Assembly (NCBI GenBank): GCA_963820395.1
Contig: CAWGAE010000012.1
Coordinates: 248,001 to 312,000 of the forward strand
Length of the DNA: 64,000 bases
Source of the DNA: DATFVJ01 sp963820395
Lineage (GTDB): Bacteria > Actinomycetota > Actinomycetes > Streptosporangiales > Streptosporangiaceae
Direction of reading: 5' to 3'
Shown here: positions 16,959-25,856 of the stretch, piece after piece
Layout of the letters: each line of letters starts with the position of its first letter
How positions within the stretch are numbered: the stretch's first letter is position 1
Position numbers and translations under genes: made by a program
Notes under the pieces: model-generated
Seen by the model: only the letters and a program-made list of their open reading frames with translations
Told to the model about the DNA's origin: nothing
Databases searched by the model: none

Positions 16959-17297
16959 ATCCGCACCACACCCCGGGCACAAGTCGGTTGCGGGCGGCCG
17001 CGAAGTGCTCGTACTCGGCGCCATGCCGGAAGATCAGTGGCACGGCCACCTCGCCAGTACTCCGCCCCGGCCCAGCCTTCCGCACCCAGCCGCCTCGCAA
17101 CCCGGGCACGACAGCCGATGCCGCGATTCGCGCGAGCACCTTGCATACCTATGCGCTGATCCCTATATGACCGGCTGGCGGTGGTGATCGGCGGCTCGGC
17201 ATCGTCTTCCGTGTGCGGGGTACCCCGGTCGAACACCAGGTTGAAGGCTGACGCCTGATTCTTGATTGATTCCAGAAGCTGAGCCACACTTGGGAGC
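16959..17297. other. Short region between IS630 and fur
   Basis: About 340 bp. Minus-strand codons around 16960-17080 read EVAVPLIFRHGAEYEHFAAA and then RNRLVPGVW. This looks more protein-like than its surroundings and may be a scrap of a gene cut by the IS630 insertion, but I cannot assign a family. The 3' part next to fur should hold the fur-katG promoter. No Fur-box can be named with confidence. Confidence 0.3.
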
Positions 17298-17744
17298 GTG
17301 CCGGCGACTTCGGACTTCGAGCGCATGTTGCGCGGGGCTTCGCTGCGTGTGACCGGTCCTCGGGTGGCGGTACTGAGGGCGGTGCACGATCATCCGCACG
17401 CCGACACGGACTCGATCAGCGGTGTCGTGCGTGAAGATCTCGCTGTGGTGGTGTCCCTCCAGGCCGTCTATGACGTGCTGCGAGTGTTGACTGATGCGGG
17501 TCTGGTGCGGCGCATCCAGCCGATGGGCTCCGTGGCGCGCTACGAGGCGCGGGTCGGGGACAACCACCACCATGTTGTCTGCCGGTCGTGTGGTGCCATC
17601 TGCGATGTCGACTGCGCGGTCGGCTACACCCCCTGCCTGACGGCCGCCGACGACGCGGGCTACCAGATCGGCGAAGCCGAGGTCATCTACTGGGGCCGAT
17701 GTCCCGAGTGTGCCGCGGCTGCTTCTGCCGCGTCCGGCGGGTGA
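17298..17744 (+). CDS. furA: Fur-family regulator adjacent to katG (FurA-like)
   Basis: 148 residues. The N-terminal winged helix has LRVTGPRVAVLRAVHDHPHAD and VVVSLQAVYDVLRVLTDAGLV. The metal-binding C-terminal half contains NHHHVVCRSCGAICDVDC (His-rich motif with CxxC) and a closing CPEC, the usual structural zinc site. FurA proteins encoded just before katG repress katG and themselves in response to iron and peroxide in mycobacteria and streptomycetes. The GTG start is 117 bp before the katG start. Function is inferred from family and context. Confidence 0.9.
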   Translation: MPATSDFERMLRGASLRVTGPRVAVLRAVHDHPHADTDSISGVVREDLAVVVSLQAVYDVLRVLTDAGLVRRIQPMGSVARYEARVGDNHHHVVCRSCGAICDVDCAVGYTPCLTAADDAGYQIGEAEVIYWGRCPECAAAASAASGG

Positions 17745-17860
17745 TCGCAGGTACGCAGCGCTCGGCACCAGCAGGGCAGCACGGCCTTGGATGGAGAGCA
17801 ACCGGGGTCAAGAGCAATCAGCTATCAGAACGAGACAGCGAGACAGCGAGGAGGACCGAC

Positions 17861-20058
17861 GTGTCTGACCGCGGCAGCGAAAGCGAGAACCCAGTAATCC
17901 CCTCCCCGGCTCTCAGGCCGCAACGGCCCAGGACGAACCAGGACTGGTGGCCGAATCAGCCGAACCTGCAGGTTCTGCGCCAGCACTCGCCCCGGTCCAA
18001 TCCGATGGGCGAGGACTTCAACTACGCAGCAGAGTTCAAGGCCCTGGACGTCGACGCGCTGAAGCGGGACCTCTTCGAGGTGATGACGACGTCGCAGGAC
18101 TGGTGGCCGGCCGACTACGGCCACTACGGGCCGCTGTTCATCCGGATGAGCTGGCACGCCGCGGGCACGTACCGGATTCACGATGGCCGGGGCGGCGGCG
18201 GCCAGGGCGCCCAGCGCTTCGCTCCGCTGAACAGCTGGCCCGACAACGCGAGCCTGGACAAGGCGCGCCGGCTGCTCTGGCCGGTCAAGCAGAAGTACGG
18301 CCGGAAGATCTCCTGGGCCGACCTGCTCATCTTCGCCGGCAACTGTGCGTACGAATCGATGGGGTTCAAGACGTTCGGCTTCGGCTTCGGGCGCGAGGAC
18401 ATCTGGGAGCCCGAGGAGATCTTCTGGGGGCCCGAGGACACATGGCTCGGCGATGAGCGCTACAGCGGCGACCGGGAGCTCGCCGAGCCGCTGGCCAACG
18501 TGCAGATGGGCCTGATCTACGTGAACCCGGAGGGGCCCAACGGCAACCCGGATCCGCTGGCGGCCGCCCGGGACATCCGGGAGACCTTCCGCCGCATGGC
18601 GATGAACGACGAGGAGACGCTTGCGCTCATCGTCGGCGGCCACACGGTCGGCAAGACGCATGGTGCGGTCGATCCCAAGTACATCGGTCCGGAGCCCGAG
18701 GCGGCCCCGATCGAGCAGCAAGGCCTCGGCTGGAAGAACACCTACGGCACCGGCAACGGCCCGTACACCCTCACCGGCGGGCCGGAGGGCGCGTGGACCA
18801 ACGAGCCGACGAGGTGGGACAACGGGTTCCTGGACAACCTGTTCTCCTACGACTGGGAGCTGACGACGAGCCCGGCCGGGGCGAAGCAGTGGACCCCGAA
18901 GAATCCCGAGGCGCAGGGCACGGTGCCCGATGCTCATGACCCGTCGAAGCGGCACGCCCCGATGATGCTGACGACGGACCTTGCGCTGAAGGTGGATCCG
19001 ATCTACCGGCCGATCGCGGAGCGCTTCCACGAGAATCCCGACCAGCTCGCGGAAGCGTTCGCCAGGGCGTGGTACAAGCTGCTGCACCGCGACATGGGAC
19101 CCGTCTCCCGCTACCTCGGCCCGTGGGTCCCGGAGCCGCAGGTGTGGCAGGACCCCGTCCCCGCGGTCGATCATCGACCTGATCGCGGACGAGGACATCG
19201 CCGTCCTCAAGGGCAAGATCCTCGCCTCGGGACTGTCCATCTCCCAGCTGGTCACCACCGCCTGGGCGGCGGCGGCAAGCTTCCGCGGCACCGACAAGCG
19301 AGGCGGGGCCAACGGGGCCCGGATCCGCCTTGCGCCGCAGAAGGACTGGGAGGTCAACAACCCGGCCGAACTGGCCAAGGTGCTGCAGACCCTCGAACAG
19401 ATCCAGCAGGACTTCAACCGCTCACAGTCCGGCGGGAAGAAGGTCTCGCTCGCCGACCTGATCGTCCTGGCCGGGTGCGCGGCCGTCGAGCAAGCGGCGA
19501 AGAAGGCCGGCCACGACATCACGGTCCCGTTCGCGCCGGGGCGCACCGACGCCTCGCAGGAACAGACCGACGTGGAGTCGTTCGCCGTGCTGGAGCCGAC
19601 CGCCGACGGGTTCCGCAACTACCTCCGGGCCGGACAGAAGTTGGCGCCGGAGACCCTGCTGGTGGACCGGGCCAACCTGCTGACGCTGACTCGCTCCGGA
19701 GATGACGGTCCTGATCGGCGGCATGCGGGCCCTGAACGCCAACTTCGGGCGATCTCAACACGGCGTCTTCACCGGCCGGCCCGAGACGCTGACCAACGAC
19801 TTCTTCGTGAACCTGCTCGACATGGGTACGGAGTGGAAGGCATCGGCCTCGGCTGAGAACGTGTACGAGGGCCGGGATCGCGCGACCGGCGAGGTCAAGT
19901 GGACCGCCACCGCCGTCGATCTCGTCTTCGGTTCGGACTCCGAGCTTCGAGCCATCTCGGAGGTCTACGCGTGCGCGGACGCGAAGGAGAAGTTCGTGCG
20001 TGACTTCGTGACCGCGTGGAACAAGGTCATGAACCTCGATCGGTTCGACCTGGCCTGA
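17861..20058 (+). pseudogene. katG: Catalase-peroxidase KatG with two frameshifts
   Basis: A GTG at 17861 preceded by GAGGAGG begins a protein that matches KatG nearly end to end. The distal heme side is present in FIRMSWHAAGTYR, the proximal His in VGGHTVGKTHG, and the covalent-adduct Tyr region in GLIYVNPEGPNG. The frame breaks at about 19165-19180 (after WQDPVPAVDH) and resumes one frame over with LIADEDIAVLKGKILASGLS. It breaks again at about 19690-19700 (after RANLLTLT) and resumes APEMTVLIGGMRALNANFG through to LDRFDLA. Protein sequence on both sides of each break is well conserved, so the lesions are very young or are sequencing errors. As it reads, no full-length catalase-peroxidase is made. 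It lies directly downstream of furA. Confidence 0.9.
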
Positions 20059-20062
20059 TCCC

Positions 20063-20101
20063 GATGTCCAGGCCGGCCGCTCATCGGCCGGCCTGGACAT
20101 C
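20063..20101 (+). terminator. Strong hairpin after katG
   Basis: A perfect 17-bp stem (GATGTCCAGGCCGGCCG and its complement) closes a 5-nt loop CTCAT, starting 4 nt past the katG stop. There is no T-run, as is common for actinobacterial terminators. It should end the furA-katG transcript. Confidence 0.85.
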
Positions 20102-20305
20102 CTCGGCGGTACTGTCGCATTAAGCTACTACGTGATCACGAGGTTGCAAATCTTCCGGCCTACGTTCACTTAGCGGCAGCGTGGCTTGATCACGATCGTT
20201 TCTCCTGGTCAGGGACGTGGGGAGGTGCCTGGGACCCGGAAGGGCGTAGGCACGCGAATTCGGGCGTGTCAGTTGCCTTGGGCTGCTGTGACCGCTTGGT
20301 TTGTC

Positions 20306-20722
20306 GGCGTGTACCTGCGAGAGTCACGGCGGGGTAACAAGGACGGCACCGTGGTGCGGTACCTGCGGCTGGCGCACAACGAAACGGCACCCGCGCACCG
20401 GCAGCCCGGTGGCCATCGCGGGCGAGATCTTCGGCTCGGTCGCGCACCTGCTCAACCGGGAGCTGGACATCGTGTTCGCGGCACCACCTCCACCCACGGG
20501 GAGTGCGAGGTCGCCGGCGGGCTCGCCGGGCTGCCCGACGAGCCCGCCGATGACCAGATCAGCAAGCCAGCCGAAGCGGGCCCGCACGTTCGGGCCGAGC
20601 GGTTCTGCGCACCCCGGACCCCGCCCCCGATGACCTGGCCGCCGCCTGCAAGCAGCTGATCGCCGTCGAGCGCGGCTGGCGGGACACGAAGACCGCGCTC
20701 GGGCGGCGGCCGGTGTTTCACG
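20306..20722 (+). pseudogene. Relic of an IS1634-type transposase
   Basis: Three scraps in order but in different frames. They are VYLRESRRGNKDGTVVRYLR (family N-terminus, near 20310-20385), SPVAIAGEIFGSVAHLLNRE, and DDLAAACKQLIAVERGWRDT followed by KTALGRRPVFH (near 20630-20722, the late catalytic region). The DLAAAYKQLIAVERGWRDMK pattern is typical of IS1634/IS4-type transposases of actinomycetes. Most of the ~1.5 kb gene is deleted, so it is inactive. It abuts an oppositely oriented relic of the same kind. Confidence 0.7.
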
Positions 20723-21028
20723 CCGGCCGGCCCAGCGTGCGCGCCATGGCGTGCACGGCGGCGACGTGCCCGTGCGGCAGCGACCGGGTGATCGTCACCG
20801 CCCGGCGGCGGGGACCAACTGCTGGCCCTTCAGGCCGGCGTCGATCAGGTCGATGACGTGGTCTGGCAGTGCGGAGAGGTTGGCCACGGTCTCGTTCTTG
20901 ACCTTGCCGCCGTCGCGGTGGGTGCGCCGCAGGCAGGCCGAGGAGTAGTCCCGGCGGCGGCCCTGTTGGTCCACGTACCCGGTCTTGCTGACTCTGACTA
21001 CGTGAACCTTGCCGCTGTTCGGCGTCAT
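20718..21028 (-). pseudogene. N-terminal relic of a second IS1634-type transposase
   Basis: From the ATG at 21028: MTPNSGKVHVVRVSKTGYVD, QQGRRRDYSSACLRRTHRDG, GKVKNETVANLSALPDHVID. After one frame change it continues AVTITRSLPHGHVAAVHAMA. This is the usual N-terminus of IS1634-family transposases (HVVRVxRKGYVDKQG...RDGGKVKNETLANLS...TITRSxPHGHVxAV). It breaks off at about 20718 where the plus-strand relic ends, so the two fragments meet tail to tail, probably through deletion after nested insertion. Confidence 0.75.
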
Positions 21029-21102
21029 AGCCAGGTTTTACAGGCACGCGTGCGCGACACGTTGTAGTGACACGCCAACTTTCTGACTACGTTCCGTACA
21101 CT

Positions 21103-21136
21103 GTTAACTTTCCGTAAATAGCGCCGGAAAGTTAAC
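21103..21136. other. Perfect inverted repeat beside the transposase relic
   Basis: GTTAACTTTCCG (21103-21114) and its exact complement CGGAAAGTTAAC (21125-21136) flank a 10-nt AT-rich spacer. It lies about 75 bp outside the start of the minus-strand transposase relic. It could be a terminal structure of that element or an operator; there is no coding content. Confidence 0.6.
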
Positions 21137-21774
21137 ACGGTTGCGGATCATGGAACGTCCTTGGGACGTGACGGTCCCAGCGACGCCAGATAACCGCACC
21201 CGTCGTTGCTGGCCGTTACTGGCGGGAACGTGGTGCCTCCGATGCTCGGTCCACCGGTTGTCGCGAGGTTGAACGCCGCACGCAGGCGGCGCAGCGACGG
21301 GCATCAGGCTGAGCATACGGGGTATCACCTCCCAGGTTGCACTGCACTCACATGATGGATACGGCGTTCGTACCATTCGGAACCTTCACCTCCGACAGGG
21401 AGAACCAGAAGATGTTCTGGGAGCGTGTACACTGTCGCCTCGCCTCATTCCAGCCGGGTAAACGGGGGTAGCTCTGCAAGGACTCAAGCAGCGCGGCAAA
21501 GTCTTGCGGGGAGTCGGACCATGTGCCAGACGGCGGCCACGGCGCCTGGCGCCGCTGGAGCCACAGTCGGCCCGACACTGCTTCGCGACGCGCGGCACCG
21601 AGCACGGCCAGGTTCTTGAGCTGCGAAAACAAAGGCTCGGCCGGGTTGCGCCTTCCGTTACGTGTGCTCGATGCGGCGACGTGACAGAATTCCCCGCCGG
21701 AATCGGGCACAACTGCGGCTTCCGAAGCGTTACATCCGCGCGACGAGGCGCACGACGAAGGAGGAAGGGGCCAG
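21137..21774. other. Long intergenic region before the DUF4193 gene
   Basis: About 640 bp with no convincing gene. The minus strand from about 21540 to 21348 reads SPQDFAALLESLQSYPRLPG then WNEARRQCTR and ends FSLSEVKVPNGTNAVSIM. Its composition is more protein-like than the other frames here, so it may be the 3' end of a lost gene; no family was recognised. The last 60 bp carry the strong AAGGAGGAAGGGG ribosome-binding site of the DUF4193 gene. Confidence 0.35.
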
Positions 21775-22074
21775 ATGGCCACCGACTACGACAGCCCACG
21801 CAAGACCGACGACGACCTGACCGAAGACAGTCTTCAGGAACTGCAGGCACGCCGGATGGACAAGGCATCCGGCACGATCGACATTGATCCCGATGAGGTG
21901 GCCGAGGGGCTTGAGCTGCCGGGCGCTGACCTGTCAAACGAGGAGCTCTCGTTTCGGGTCATCCCGCGTCAGGCGGACGAGTTCACCTGTTCACGCTGCT
22001 TTCTGGTGCACCACCGGAGCCAGCTCGCTGAGGAGCGCAATGGTCAGGCGGTGTGCCGCGAGTGCGCAGCCTGA
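21775..22074 (+). CDS. DUF4193 family protein
   Basis: 99 residues, acidic N-terminus (MATDYDSPRKTDDDLTEDSL) and a C-terminal zinc-ribbon-like part with EFTCSRCFLVHHRSQLAEE and a final VCRECAA (two CxxC pairs). DUF4193 is nearly universal in actinobacteria and sits near dut/sepH-type genes; its molecular role is not established. A very strong ribosome-binding site (AGGAGGAAGGGG) suggests high expression. It is monocistronic, with DUF4235 convergent. Confidence 0.9.
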   Translation: MATDYDSPRKTDDDLTEDSLQELQARRMDKASGTIDIDPDEVAEGLELPGADLSNEELSFRVIPRQADEFTCSRCFLVHHRSQLAEERNGQAVCRECAA

Positions 22075-22108
22075 AACCCGTGGAAGGGCCAGCGGAAGCC
22101 GGCGGCCG

Positions 22109-22381
22109 CTAGTCGGCGGGTTCCGCCGGGTCACCCGCGAGCCGACGTACGGCTGCGCGGGTCGCCAGCAGCCGGGCGACCTCCATGCCCACGCCCATGA
22201 CGACCGCGAAGCCGATGGCCTCGGCGAGCCTCACGTTCGGGTCCTGCGGGTCTTTCGGCGGCGCCTCGCCGGCGATACGCGTCCACGCAAGGACAATCAC
22301 CTTCCGGGCGACGAAGCCGGCCGCCGCGGCGGCGACGCCGCTCACGATCCGGGTACGGATGTCGCCATGCTTCTGTGCCAT
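22109..22381 (-). CDS. DUF4235 small membrane protein
   Basis: 90 residues with two hydrophobic helices (VSGVAAAAAGFVARKVIVLAW and AIGFAVVMGVGMEVARLLAT) separated by a Pro/Asp loop EAPPKDPQDPNV. The pattern RKVxxxxWxxxxGEAPPxDPxDP is that of DUF4235, small actinobacterial membrane proteins of unknown role. It is divergent from valS with about 75 bp between them. Confidence 0.8.
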   Translation of the reverse strand: MAQKHGDIRTRIVSGVAAAAAGFVARKVIVLAWTRIAGEAPPKDPQDPNVRLAEAIGFAVVMGVGMEVARLLATRAAVRRLAGDPAEPAD

Positions 22382-22456
22382 CTCGCGTCTCCTCGGTGCT
22401 CAGCTGTCACCGATAATCGCATGGGCCGGCCACGCCGCGCGCATTAGCATGCCCGC

Positions 22457-25225
22457 ATGACGAGCAGCCGTCCATTTAGCCAGGGCGCTACGGGGGGTCG
22501 TCCCCCCGGGCAGGCGCCGCCGGACCGGCCTTCCCTGGACGGCCTGGAGGACATCTGGGTACGCCGCTGGGAAGAGCAGGGAACCTACCGCTTCGACCGC
22601 ACCGCAACCAGGGGTCGCGTGTACTCGATCGACACTCCGCCCCCCACGGTAAGCGGTGTCCTCCATGTGGGCAGTGCCTTCTCCTACACCCATACCGACA
22701 TGATCGCCCGGTTCCAGCGGATGCGCGGCAAGGCGGTTTTCTACCCGATGGGCTGGGACGACAACGGCCTGCCGACCGAACGCCGGGTACAGAACCATTT
22801 CGGCGTCCGGTGCGACCCGTCGCCGCACTACGATCCCTCACTGGACCAGCAGGGCCCGCCTGGCCCCCAGGGCTCGCTGCCCTTGTCACCCGCGCCGGAC
22901 CCTACCCGAGGTTCTGCCCAAGGTCGTGTCCGGCCAGACCCTGCCCGGCCGGTTCCCATCTCGCGGCGTGCGTTCATCGAGCTTTGCGGCCAGCTCACCG
23001 CAGCGGACGAGAAGGCATTCGAGGAGGTCTGGCGGCGGGTCGGCCTGTCAGTGGACTGGTCGCTGACCTACGCCACGATTGACACCGTCAGCCGCGCCGC
23101 TGCGCAACGGGCGTTCCTGCGCAATGTGGCCCGGGGCGAGGCATATCTTGCCGACGCGCCGGGGCTCTGGGACGTCACGTTCGGCACCGCGGTCGCGCAG
23201 GCCGAACTCGAGGACAGGGACTGGCCGGGAGCGTGGCACCGGATAACGTTCCGCGGGCCGGGCGGTGATTCGATCTTCATCGAGACGACCCGCCCCGAGT
23301 TGCTTCCGGCCTGCGGAGCGCTCATCGCCCATCCAGACGATGAGCGCTACCGGCAGTCGTTCGGCATGATGGCCACGGTCCCGCTCTTCGGCGTCGAGGT
23401 GCCGATCCTCGCTCACGAGGCGGCCGAGCCATACCGCGGCACGGGCATCGCCATGTGCTGCACCTTCGGTGACCTGACTGACGTGCAGTGGTGGCGGGAG
23501 CTGCGGCTGCCATCTCGGCCCATCATCGGCAGGGATGGGCGGATCCTGGCCGGCCCGCCGCCCTGGCTCGAGCCAGGGGCGGCACATCGCGCATATGCGG
23601 AGCTTGCCGGCCGCAGCGTCGCCGCGGCGCGCGAGCGGGTCGCCGCGCTACTGCGCGAAGCTGGTCACCTGGATGGCGAGCCGCGCCGGGTCGTCCGCCC
23701 AGTCAAGTTCTACGAGAAGGGTGAGCTTCCGCTGGAGATCGTCACGAGCAGGCAGTGGTATCTGCGCAACGGTGGGCGCGACCAGGATCTGCGTGCCGCG
23801 CTGCTCGCCCGTGGGCGTGAGCTTCGCTGGTTCCCCGACTTCATGCGGGTACGTTACGAGAACTGGGTCAACGGGCTGAATGGGGACTGGCTGCTCAGCC
23901 GCCAGCGGTTCTTCGGGGTGCCGATCCCGGTCTGGTATCCGCTCGACGCCGGCGGTGAGCCGGTTTACGACGAGCCGATCCTGGCTGACGAGATGTCGCT
24001 GCCCGTCGACCCGGGTTCGCAGCCGCCGCCTGGATTCGATGCCGATCAGCGGGGCGAGCCTGGCGGCTTCACCGGCGACCCGGATGTGCTGGACACCTGG
24101 GCCACCTCGTCGCTCACCCCGCTGATCGCCGGCGGCTGGGAGCGTGACCCGGACCTGATGCGCCGCGTGTACCCGATGGATCTGCGGCCGCAGTCGCACG
24201 ACATCATCCGCACCTGGCTGCTGTCCACGGTGCTGCGGTCACACCTGGAGCTCGGCGGGCTGCCCTGGCGGGACGTGGCGATCTCCGGCTTCATCCTCGA
24301 TCCCGACCGCAAGAAGATGTCCAAGTCAAAGGGCAACGCCGTCACGCCGATGGACCTGCTGCGCGAGTACGGCAGCGACGGGTTCAGGTACTGGGCCGCG
24401 AGCGCACGCCTCGGCACGGACGCCGCTTTCAACGCCGGCCAGATGAGGATCGGCAGACGGCTTGCCGTCAAGATTCTCAACGCGAGCAAGTTCGTCCTAA
24501 CCGTGCTTGACCGCGGGCCGGTCCCGGCCTGGGCCGCCGCAGGGGCGTCCGGCTCGGAGGCTCAGCGAGCCGCGGTCACGGTGCCTCTTGACCGGTCGAT
24601 GCTCGCCGCGCTCGCGTCCATCGTCGAGCGCGCGACCGCGGCCTACGAGACGTACGACCACACCGGAGCGGTTGACGCCACGGAGCGGTTCTTCTGGGGC
24701 TTCTGCGACGACTACCTGGAGCTGGTGAAGGCGCGTGCGTACTCGGCGGACGGGTCGGCGCGGGCTGCGCTCGCGCTGGCGCTTTCCGTGCTGCTCCGGC
24801 TATTCGCGCCGGTCATGCCGTTCGTCACCGAAGAGACCTGGTCATGGTGGCGCGACGGCAGCGTGCACAGCGCCGCCTGGCCGGTAAGCGAGGAGATCGC
24901 CGTCGGCGGCGACCCCGCACTGCTCGAGGCCTCGGCCGAGGTGCTGCGTGCTATCCGCAAGGCCAAGTCGGGGGCCAAGCTGTCGATGCGCGCCGGTGTT
25001 TCGCTGGTCACGGTCCGCGGCCCCCGCGCGGCCGCCCTCGAGCCGGCTGTGGCCGACGTCGCGGCGGCCGGTCACGCCGCCCGGATCGAGTTGCGCACGA
25101 GTGAGGCTCGAAGCCCGGACGGTGAATCGTCCGCAGTGGGCGACGGTGACTCGTCCGCAGTGGGCTGGGCGACCACGGCGGGCGAGACAACGGCCAGCGG
25201 CCTGTACGTGGCGGCCGAGTTCTGA
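22457..25225 (+). CDS. valS: Valyl-tRNA synthetase
   Basis: 922 residues. The class I signature is DTPPPTVSGVLHVGSAFSYT (HIGH equivalent HVGS). The CP1 editing domain spans ~220-400, with the TTRPELLPACGALIAHP motif. The second signature DRKKMSKSKGNAVTP (KMSKS) lies near residue 620, followed by an anticodon-binding helical domain from ~690. It charges tRNA-Val in the cytoplasm. Residues ~128-165 are a Pro/Gly/Gln-rich insertion (QGPPGPQGSLPLSPAPDP) before SRRAFIELC, longer than usual there. The C-terminus carries a short duplicated ESSAVGDGDSSAVG. The long C-terminal coiled coil seen in many bacterial ValRS is not evident. Confidence 0.95.
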   Translation: MTSSRPFSQGATGGRPPGQAPPDRPSLDGLEDIWVRRWEEQGTYRFDRTATRGRVYSIDTPPPTVSGVLHVGSAFSYTHTDMIARFQRMRGKAVFYPMGWDDNGLPTERRVQNHFGVRCDPSPHYDPSLDQQGPPGPQGSLPLSPAPDPTRGSAQGRVRPDPARPVPISRRAFIELCGQLTAADEKAFEEVWRRVGLSVDWSLTYATIDTVSRAAAQRAFLRNVARGEAYLADAPGLWDVTFGTAVAQAELEDRDWPGAWHRITFRGPGGDSIFIETTRPELLPACGALIAHPDDERYRQSFGMMATVPLFGVEVPILAHEAAEPYRGTGIAMCCTFGDLTDVQWWRELRLPSRPIIGRDGRILAGPPPWLEPGAAHRAYAELAGRSVAAARERVAALLREAGHLDGEPRRVVRPVKFYEKGELPLEIVTSRQWYLRNGGRDQDLRAALLARGRELRWFPDFMRVRYENWVNGLNGDWLLSRQRFFGVPIPVWYPLDAGGEPVYDEPILADEMSLPVDPGSQPPPGFDADQRGEPGGFTGDPDVLDTWATSSLTPLIAGGWERDPDLMRRVYPMDLRPQSHDIIRTWLLSTVLRSHLELGGLPWRDVAISGFILDPDRKKMSKSKGNAVTPMDLLREYGSDGFRYWAASARLGTDAAFNAGQMRIGRRLAVKILNASKFVLTVLDRGPVPAWAAAGASGSEAQRAAVTVPLDRSMLAALASIVERATAAYETYDHTGAVDATERFFWGFCDDYLELVKARAYSADGSARAALALALSVLLRLFAPVMPFVTEETWSWWRDGSVHSAAWPVSEEIAVGGDPALLEASAEVLRAIRKAKSGAKLSMRAGVSLVTVRGPRAAALEPAVADVAAAGHAARIELRTSEARSPDGESSAVGDGDSSAVGWATTAGETTASGLYVAAEF

Positions 25226-25228
25226 CCT

Positions 25229-25264
25229 GAAGTGGTTTGTAGAACAGAAGTGGTTTGTAGAACA
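25229..25264. repeat. Perfect 18-bp tandem duplication between valS and DUF3093
   Basis: GAAGTGGTTTGTAGAACA occurs twice head to tail immediately after the valS stop codon, in the 94-bp convergent intergenic space. It is noncoding. Confidence 0.9.
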
Positions 25265-25319
25265 GGAGTCTTTACCTTGCAGACCACCATTTGCGGGCCG
25301 TCGCGTCGTGTCCGCGCTG

Positions 25320-25826
25320 TCACGGCTCGCGGCCGGGATCTCCGCCGGTTCGCGCGGCCGGGCGTGTACGCCCCATCGCGCGGCCCGGTGAGCCGCCCAG
25401 CGCGGCAGCGAGTTCCTCGGGCGAACGCGTCGCGATCAGCCAGTATGGAGCCGTGCTGACGGGATCGGTCACCTCGATATAGACGGCGCGCTTGAGGTAC
25501 GGGCGGATGACCATATGGGCCGCCGGGTCGGCCCGCGGCCCGCGTATCGCCCGCGTCTGCCGTTCATCGAGCGCCATGACCTCACCAGTCGCACTCAGCG
25601 CGAGGATGCGCCCGGCCGCGAGCAGTTCGGTGTCGGTCACCCGGACCCGGGCTGACCCCCAGTGCACAAGGAACGCTCCGCACACCGCGGCGAGCGCGAC
25701 ATATGTTACGAGCGCGGCAAGTGCGCCGAAACCAGCCCAGAGTTCCGCGCCCAGCATCGCGATGCTGATCGCGGCGAGGAACCACCAGGTCACGGGAACC
25801 CGCAGCCGCTCGTTGTACACGCGCAT
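25320..25826 (-). CDS. DUF3093 membrane-associated protein
   Basis: 168 residues from the ATG at 25826: MRVYNERLRVPVTWWFLAAI, a first helix, a second helix (GALAALVTYVALAAVCGAFLV), and then a soluble domain with VRVTDTELLAAGRILALSATGEVMALDERQTRAIRGPRADPAAHMV and YIEVTDPVSTAPYWLIATRSPEELAAAL. This matches DUF3093, an actinobacterial PH-like membrane family encoded beside dut. Its function is unknown. It is divergent from the AI-2E transporter (30 bp apart) and convergent with valS. Confidence 0.85.
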   Translation of the reverse strand: MRVYNERLRVPVTWWFLAAISIAMLGAELWAGFGALAALVTYVALAAVCGAFLVHWGSARVRVTDTELLAAGRILALSATGEVMALDERQTRAIRGPRADPAAHMVIRPYLKRAVYIEVTDPVSTAPYWLIATRSPEELAAALGGSPGRAMGRTRPAARTGGDPGREP

Positions 25827-25856
25827 GACTACAACGTAGTTGGTTGGATAGGACAC

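Noticed and set aside
17825..19618. 597-codon minus-strand frame opposite katG
   Set aside because: Arg/Pro/Leu-rich antisense shadow of katG with no recognisable domain, despite its length.
22201..22460. Possible T-box or leader RNA for valS
   Set aside because: The valS start is only about 75 bp from the divergent DUF4235 gene and no T-box consensus or terminator hairpin is visible.
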